Part shown: positions 13,311 to 16,578 of the stretch, in pieces
How positions within the stretch are numbered: the stretch's first letter is position 1
Layout of the letters: the number at the start of each line of letters is the position of its first letter
DNA from: an uncultured Eubacteriales bacterium
GTDB lineage: Bacteria > Bacillota > Clostridia > Oscillospirales > Acutalibacteraceae
DNA: 16,578 nt
Direction of reading: 5' to 3'
Assembly (NCBI GenBank): GCA_934476545.1
Contig: CAKSOB010000026.1
Location: 1-16,578, forward strand
Notes under the pieces: model-generated
The model's input: the letters and a program-made list of their open reading frames with translations, nothing else
What the model was told of the DNA's origin: nothing
The model's database searches: none
Translations under genes and position numbers: made by a program

Positions 13311-14618
13311 ATGAATCAAACAAATCATGAAAACGATGCGCAATGGAGTGCTCCGGACGTGCAATGGCAAGGAGATACTTACAGCTCCGGTCCTCGCTCC
13401 GGAAAAACACCGAAGCCTCCAAAGAAGCAACGGGATCCCCATCTGCGCACCACCGTCATCGCTTGTGCTTGCGCTTGTCTGGTAGCGTCCGCCGCTTCTG
13501 TGGGCGGATTTGCCGCACTGGTAGGCACCGGCGTAATTCCGATGGGAAGTGCTTCTTCCCAGTCGCAAACAACCCAAACCGGCACCTCCTCTTCTCAGGA
13601 GATTACCGCCACCACCAATGCCAACCACACTTCCTCCACAGAGGAAACGGACGGCACCTTACAGGCGGCAGCCGCTAAGGCACTGAAATCGGTGGTGTTG
13701 ATTCAATCTTACACCAAGTCCGGCGGTACTTCTTACGGTGCCTACTACGGATTCAATTTCGGAAACAGTGAAGAACAAACCGAGCAACTCTCCGGCGAGG
13801 GTTCCGGTGTCATTGCCACCTCTGACGGATACATCATCACAAACCATCATGTGGTAGATGGTGCTTCTTCCGTAAAGATCACCTTGCCAAATGGCGATAT
13901 TTACGATGCAAAAGTTGTGGGTAGCGACAGCGCCACCGACTTGGCATTGCTGAAAATCGAAGCCACCGGCTTGGATGCTGCGGAGTTTGGCAGCTCCACC
14001 GATTTGGAAATCGGTGATCGTGTGCTGGCGGTTGGCAACCCGGGCGGTTCGGAGTTTATGTCCAGTGTTACCTTTGGATATGTTTCCGCAACCAATCGTA
14101 CCATCACCACACAAACCGAATATCAGATGACCTGTATTCAAACTGACGCTGCTATCAACCCCGGTAACTCCGGCGGCGCATTGGTGAACAGCGAGGGACA
14201 GGTTGTGGGTATTAACTCCAGTAAAATCGTAGATACCAGCTATGAAGGCTTGGGCTTTGCGATTCCGATTGATACGGCATTGCCGATTATCAACGACCTG
14301 AGAGAAAACGGTTATGTGAAAAACCGTGCCGTTCTCGGCGTAACCGGTCAGTTCATCGACAGTATGAGCGCCCAATATTACGGAATGTCTAAGGGCTTCT
14401 ATGTTTCGAAGGTAAGCAATGATTCCGCAAAGAAAGCCGGTTTGACACGAGGCGACATTATCACAAAGGTAGACGGTACAGAATTGACCTCTGCCAACTC
14501 TTTAACCTCTTTGCTGCTACAAAAATCAGCCGGTGATACGGTTACTCTGACGGTTGACCGAGATGGCAAAGAAATTACCATAAAGGATGTTTCGCTGCAA
14601 GCGTACTCCGAGGACTAA
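13311..14618 (+). CDS. HtrA/DegP-family membrane-anchored serine protease with PDZ domain
   Basis: Extracytoplasmic quality-control protease acting on misfolded envelope proteins. The 435-aa protein has a 45-residue polar, Pro/Lys-rich cytoplasmic N-terminus, one transmembrane helix (about 47-72, with alternating ACACAC at 51-56), a Ser/Thr-rich spacer (about 79-115), a trypsin-like domain (about 120-320) with triad H180 (TNHHVV), D210 (ATDLALL) and S287 (NPGNSGGA), then one PDZ domain (about 340-428; GFYVSKV, AGLTRGDIITKVDG). This is the usual Gram-positive HtrA plan with a single PDZ. The ATG at 13311 has AAGGAG 9 bases upstream; in-frame upstream starts lack such a site. Monocistronic, with a terminator-like hairpin after it. 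Several paralogues usually exist, so I give no htrA/htrB/degP symbol. Confidence 0.96.
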   Translation: MNQTNHENDAQWSAPDVQWQGDTYSSGPRSGKTPKPPKKQRDPHLRTTVIACACACLVASAASVGGFAALVGTGVIPMGSASSQSQTTQTGTSSSQEITATTNANHTSSTEETDGTLQAAAAKALKSVVLIQSYTKSGGTSYGAYYGFNFGNSEEQTEQLSGEGSGVIATSDGYIITNHHVVDGASSVKITLPNGDIYDAKVVGSDSATDLALLKIEATGLDAAEFGSSTDLEIGDRVLAVGNPGGSEFMSSVTFGYVSATNRTITTQTEYQMTCIQTDAAINPGNSGGALVNSEGQVVGINSSKIVDTSYEGLGFAIPIDTALPIINDLRENGYVKNRAVLGVTGQFIDSMSAQYYGMSKGFYVSKVSNDSAKKAGLTRGDIITKVDGTELTSANSLTSLLLQKSAGDTVTLTVDRDGKEITIKDVSLQAYSED

Positions 14619-14663
14619 TTTTATTTAGCGTACGACGACTTTTTCATATATCTTCTTTCCCGA

Positions 14664-14700
14664 AGGGGGCAGGTTTCATCACCTGTCCTCTTCACTTTTT
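14664..14700 (+). terminator. Probable terminator after the htrA-like gene
   Basis: GGGCAGGT and ACCTGTCC form an 8-bp stem (one G-U) with a 6-base loop, followed by TCTTCACTTTTT. The T-run is delayed, so efficiency is uncertain. Confidence 0.6.
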
Positions 14701-14761
14701 ATGCTCTAATTTCAATTTTAACGAAAACGGAAACTTCCTCCACTATAAATGTAAAATTTTC

Positions 14762-14790
14762 TTGAATTTTCTGATTCCATTTGTTATAAT
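14762..14790 (+). promoter_or_regulatory. Sigma-A promoter of the CrtO-like gene
   Basis: TTGAAT (14762-14767), 17-bp spacer, perfect TATAAT (14785-14790). The start near 14797 leaves a leader of about 26 nt, carrying GGAGGT before the TTG start. Confidence 0.82.
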
Positions 14791-14822
14791 AATAAATATA
14801 TAACTTTGCGGAGGTGGTTTCC

Positions 14823-15389
14823 TTGCTGTTCAAGGTGCATTCCTTTACGGATTTTATCTGGATGCTGTTCTGGAACGCCCTGGCCATTGCACTGCTGCAC
14901 ATCGTAGTACTGTATTTTTGCGTTAAGCTGTCTCCAAAATCTCTCGATTTCAACCGGCCTCGGTTCGCCCCCAAAAAATGGGAGCATGACGGAAGATTTT
15001 ATCGAGATAAGCTGAAGATCAACATTTGGAAGGATTATATGCCCCAATATGTGGGAAAGGACGGATTTTCCAAAGAAAAGCTGGAAAAAGACGTAACAAT
15101 CCCGTATTTGGAAGAATTTTTAGCGGAAACTTGCCGTGGAGAATGGTATCACTCTGCCTGTTTAACCGGTATCTTGTTCCTGCTGCTGGTGAATCCGGCT
15201 TTGTACGGCATTGTATTTTCTTCCCTGATGTTTGTGGGACACAGTGCTTGCATTGTGATCCAACGGTACAACCGATTCCGTTTGTTGATCCTGCGCAAAA
15301 AGTTGATTCGAGATGCCAAGCGGCAATCTAAAGCAGAGATTTCCGTTGCAGTCCCGATTACAAGCGAACCAATCGAAGAAGCATCCTGA
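14823..15389 (+). CDS. CrtO-like membrane protein (glycosyl-diaponeurosporenoate acyltransferase family)
   Basis: Small integral membrane protein that I match by motif to the staphylococcal CrtO family (final acyl transfer to the carotenoid staphyloxanthin). Shared features: N-terminal hydrophobic helix (9-34), WEHDGRFY (53-60), short WKDYMP (69-74), the helix FLAETCRGEWYH (99-110) with E102, R105, E107 and H110, two further membrane segments (about 111-148), and IQRYNRFRL (146-154), which is near-identical to the CrtO IVQRYNRPRL-type segment. It is 188 aa with a longer, basic then acidic C-terminal tail. I chose TTG at 14823 because GGAGGT is 7 bases upstream; the GTG at 14814 would overlap that site. 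No carotenoid genes are nearby, so the acceptor is probably another glycolipid or cell-surface molecule. Function by homology is tentative. Confidence 0.82.
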   Translation: MLFKVHSFTDFIWMLFWNALAIALLHIVVLYFCVKLSPKSLDFNRPRFAPKKWEHDGRFYRDKLKINIWKDYMPQYVGKDGFSKEKLEKDVTIPYLEEFLAETCRGEWYHSACLTGILFLLLVNPALYGIVFSSLMFVGHSACIVIQRYNRFRLLILRKKLIRDAKRQSKAEISVAVPITSEPIEEAS

Positions 15390-15390
15390 G

Positions 15391-15436
15391 AAAAAGCGAT
15401 CTGTCCCACTGCCGGGCAGATCGCTTTTCTTTTTCT
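15391..15436 (+). terminator. Strong intrinsic terminator after the CrtO-like gene
   Basis: AAAAGCGATCTGTCC and GGGCAGATCGCTTTT make a 15-bp stem with one G-U pair and a 7-base loop, followed by CTTTTTCT. It starts two bases past the stop codon. The A-run in front also gives it some activity on the minus strand, where it could catch transcripts from the sensor kinase gene. Confidence 0.92.
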
Positions 15437-15687
15437 GCAAAATTCCTTGTTCCTTTATAACGCAAATTCAACTGCTGACCCCAGACAATCGCCTGCTGCA
15501 AAATGGCAAACGAATTTCCACCGATGGCAAAACCGGACTTCCAAACCGAAAAAAGGGCAGCTATATCTCAAACCGAGAGCAAGACATTGAAAATCCGGAG
15601 GATTATGGCATACATCATCTCGGTCCGATACATCTGCCTTTTCTCCATTACCGGCACAACTTTTTCCGTTTAAACCCACAAAGGGAA
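15437..15687. other. Stretch without a convincing gene
   Basis: About 250 bp between the terminator and the sensor kinase stop codon. No frame on either strand has a good start, ribosome-binding site and protein-like reading. One minus-strand frame (ATG near 15650 reading MEKRQMYRTEM..., stop TGA, then about 40 protein-like codons DIAALFSVW...LQQAIVWGQQLNLRYKG) may be a decayed coding sequence. No further repeat or RNA motif was recognised. Confidence 0.4.
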
Positions 15688-16578
15688 TCAGGATTCTTTG
15701 GGTGCAGGATTCTCCCCCATAACTTTTTCAATCACTGCAAGCAGTTTTTGTTCATCAATGGGCTTTGCAAGATGGTCGTTCATTCCGGCATCCAAGCTGC
15801 GCTGAATGTCATCTGCAAACGCATTGGCGGACATAGCTACAATCGGAACCTGCTTTGCATCCGGCCGCTCCATCTTCCGAATTGCAGTGGCAGCTTCTGT
15901 TCCGGTCACCTCCGGCATCATGACATCCATTAAAATCAAGTCATAATATCCCGGTTCCTTCGACGCAAATGCCTCCACCGCTTCTTTTCCGTTCCATGCT
16001 TTGTCCACAGAAACGCCATGCTCCTGCAATAGGAACTCTGCAATTTCCATATTCAACTCATTATCTTCCGCCAACAGAATATGGATACCCTCCAAGGAGA
16101 TCAGCGCTTTCTGCTTGGCATCTCGATTTTCAAAATTATGGTCAATGCGGAACGGCAAGGTCACCTTGAATGTGGTTCCCACATTTTTCTGACTGGTAAA
16201 GGTAATGGTGCCACCCATGGCGTCCACTAACTTTTTCACAATGGAAAGTCCCAAGCCACAGCCCTGATATTTGGTTCGTGCATCCAAGGTTTCTTGGGTA
16301 AAGGGCTCAAACAAATGCTTTTGAAACTCTTCACTCATACCGATGCCGTTATCTTCACAGATAAACTCATACAACGCCATATCTTGGTTTTTTGTCACCA
16401 AATAGCTTTTCACCCGAACATAACCGCCCTCTCGCCCATACTTTATGGCGTTACTGGTTAAATTCATCAAAATTTGGCGCAAGTGCAACGGGCTGCCGAT
16501 TAAATGGGTAGCGGTGCTTTCTTCATACCGGCACTCCGCCTCATAAGTAATGCCCATTTCCAAAGCCTTAGGCTCCAC
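15688..16578 (-). CDS. Hybrid sensor histidine kinase/response regulator, C-terminal part
   Basis: Signal-transducing kinase whose N-terminal sensor and dimerisation/His box lie outside the window; no true start is visible (the first in-frame codon is an internal GTG). The 296 visible residues hold a HATPase_c domain (about 1-145: N box LMNLTSNAIKYG at 37-48, G1 DNGIGM at 76-81, F box LFEPF, G2 GCGLGLSIVKKL at 106-117) and a receiver domain (about 163-287: acidic pair E171/D172, phospho-acceptor D218 in LILMDVMMPE, S250 in VAMSANAF, K272 in HLAKP). The chain ends after the receiver, with no Hpt domain. A separate phosphotransfer protein or regulator would be needed. It is convergent with the CrtO-like gene. 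Confidence 0.95.
   Translation of the reverse strand: MEPKALEMGITYEAECRYEESTATHLIGSPLHLRQILMNLTSNAIKYGREGGYVRVKSYLVTKNQDMALYEFICEDNGIGMSEEFQKHLFEPFTQETLDARTKYQGCGLGLSIVKKLVDAMGGTITFTSQKNVGTTFKVTLPFRIDHNFENRDAKQKALISLEGIHILLAEDNELNMEIAEFLLQEHGVSVDKAWNGKEAVEAFASKEPGYYDLILMDVMMPEVTGTEAATAIRKMERPDAKQVPIVAMSANAFADDIQRSLDAGMNDHLAKPIDEQKLLAVIEKVMGENPAPKES

Noticed and set aside
15313..15933. Plus-strand open frame of 206 codons across the CrtO-like gene end and the kinase gene end
   Set aside because: It overlaps two real genes and a strong terminator, lacks a ribosome-binding site and looks non-protein-like in most of its length.

Overview
The window looks like a chromosomal segment from a Gram-positive anaerobe of the class Clostridia, probably Oscillospirales/Ruminococcaceae-like. 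This is an inference from the hrcA-grpE-dnaK-dnaJ order under a CIRCE operator, strong GGAGG Shine-Dalgarno sites, classic TTGACA/TATAAT promoters with 17-bp spacers, and protein style. Base composition is balanced. I see no rRNA, tRNA, CRISPR array, insertion sequence, integrase or phage gene.

Region 1 (1-4305, minus strand): the heat-shock operon, transcribed right to left from a sigma-A promoter and a perfect CIRCE operator: hrcA (repressor), grpE, dnaK and the first 148 codons of dnaJ (cut by the window edge). dnaJ also has its own promoter and a hairpin in its leader, so it may be partly uncoupled from dnaK.

Region 2 (4345-7829, minus strand): branched-chain amino-acid synthesis. ilvB and ilvN (acetohydroxyacid synthase, catalytic and regulatory subunits) share a promoter; ilvC (ketol-acid reductoisomerase) follows with its own consensus promoter and ends at a strong terminator. 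Together they carry pyruvate or 2-ketobutyrate through the first two steps towards valine, leucine and isoleucine.

Region 3 (7868-10460): small accessory genes. A membrane-anchored XRE regulator and a small alpha/beta-barrel-like protein lie on the minus strand. Divergent from them is a tight plus-strand operon: LysE/RhtB exporter, HxlR regulator and GNAT acetyltransferase. The divergent intergenic region holds a perfect 11-bp-arm palindrome that could control both directions.

Region 4 (10421-13167): a minus-strand pair (NTF2/SnoaL-like protein and an SDR resembling 3-alpha-hydroxysteroid dehydrogenases) is divergent from a plus-strand single-chain fusion of a nitroreductase and a SAM-dependent methyltransferase. 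Their shared intergenic region has a palindrome and a pair of 10-bp direct repeats 32 bp apart. This is the most unusual part of the window.

Region 5 (13221-16578): an envelope-related end: a membrane-anchored HtrA/DegP-type protease with PDZ domain (plus), a CrtO-like membrane acyltransferase (plus), a roughly 250-bp stretch without a convincing gene, and the C-terminal half of a hybrid sensor histidine kinase with a receiver domain (minus, N-terminus outside the window).
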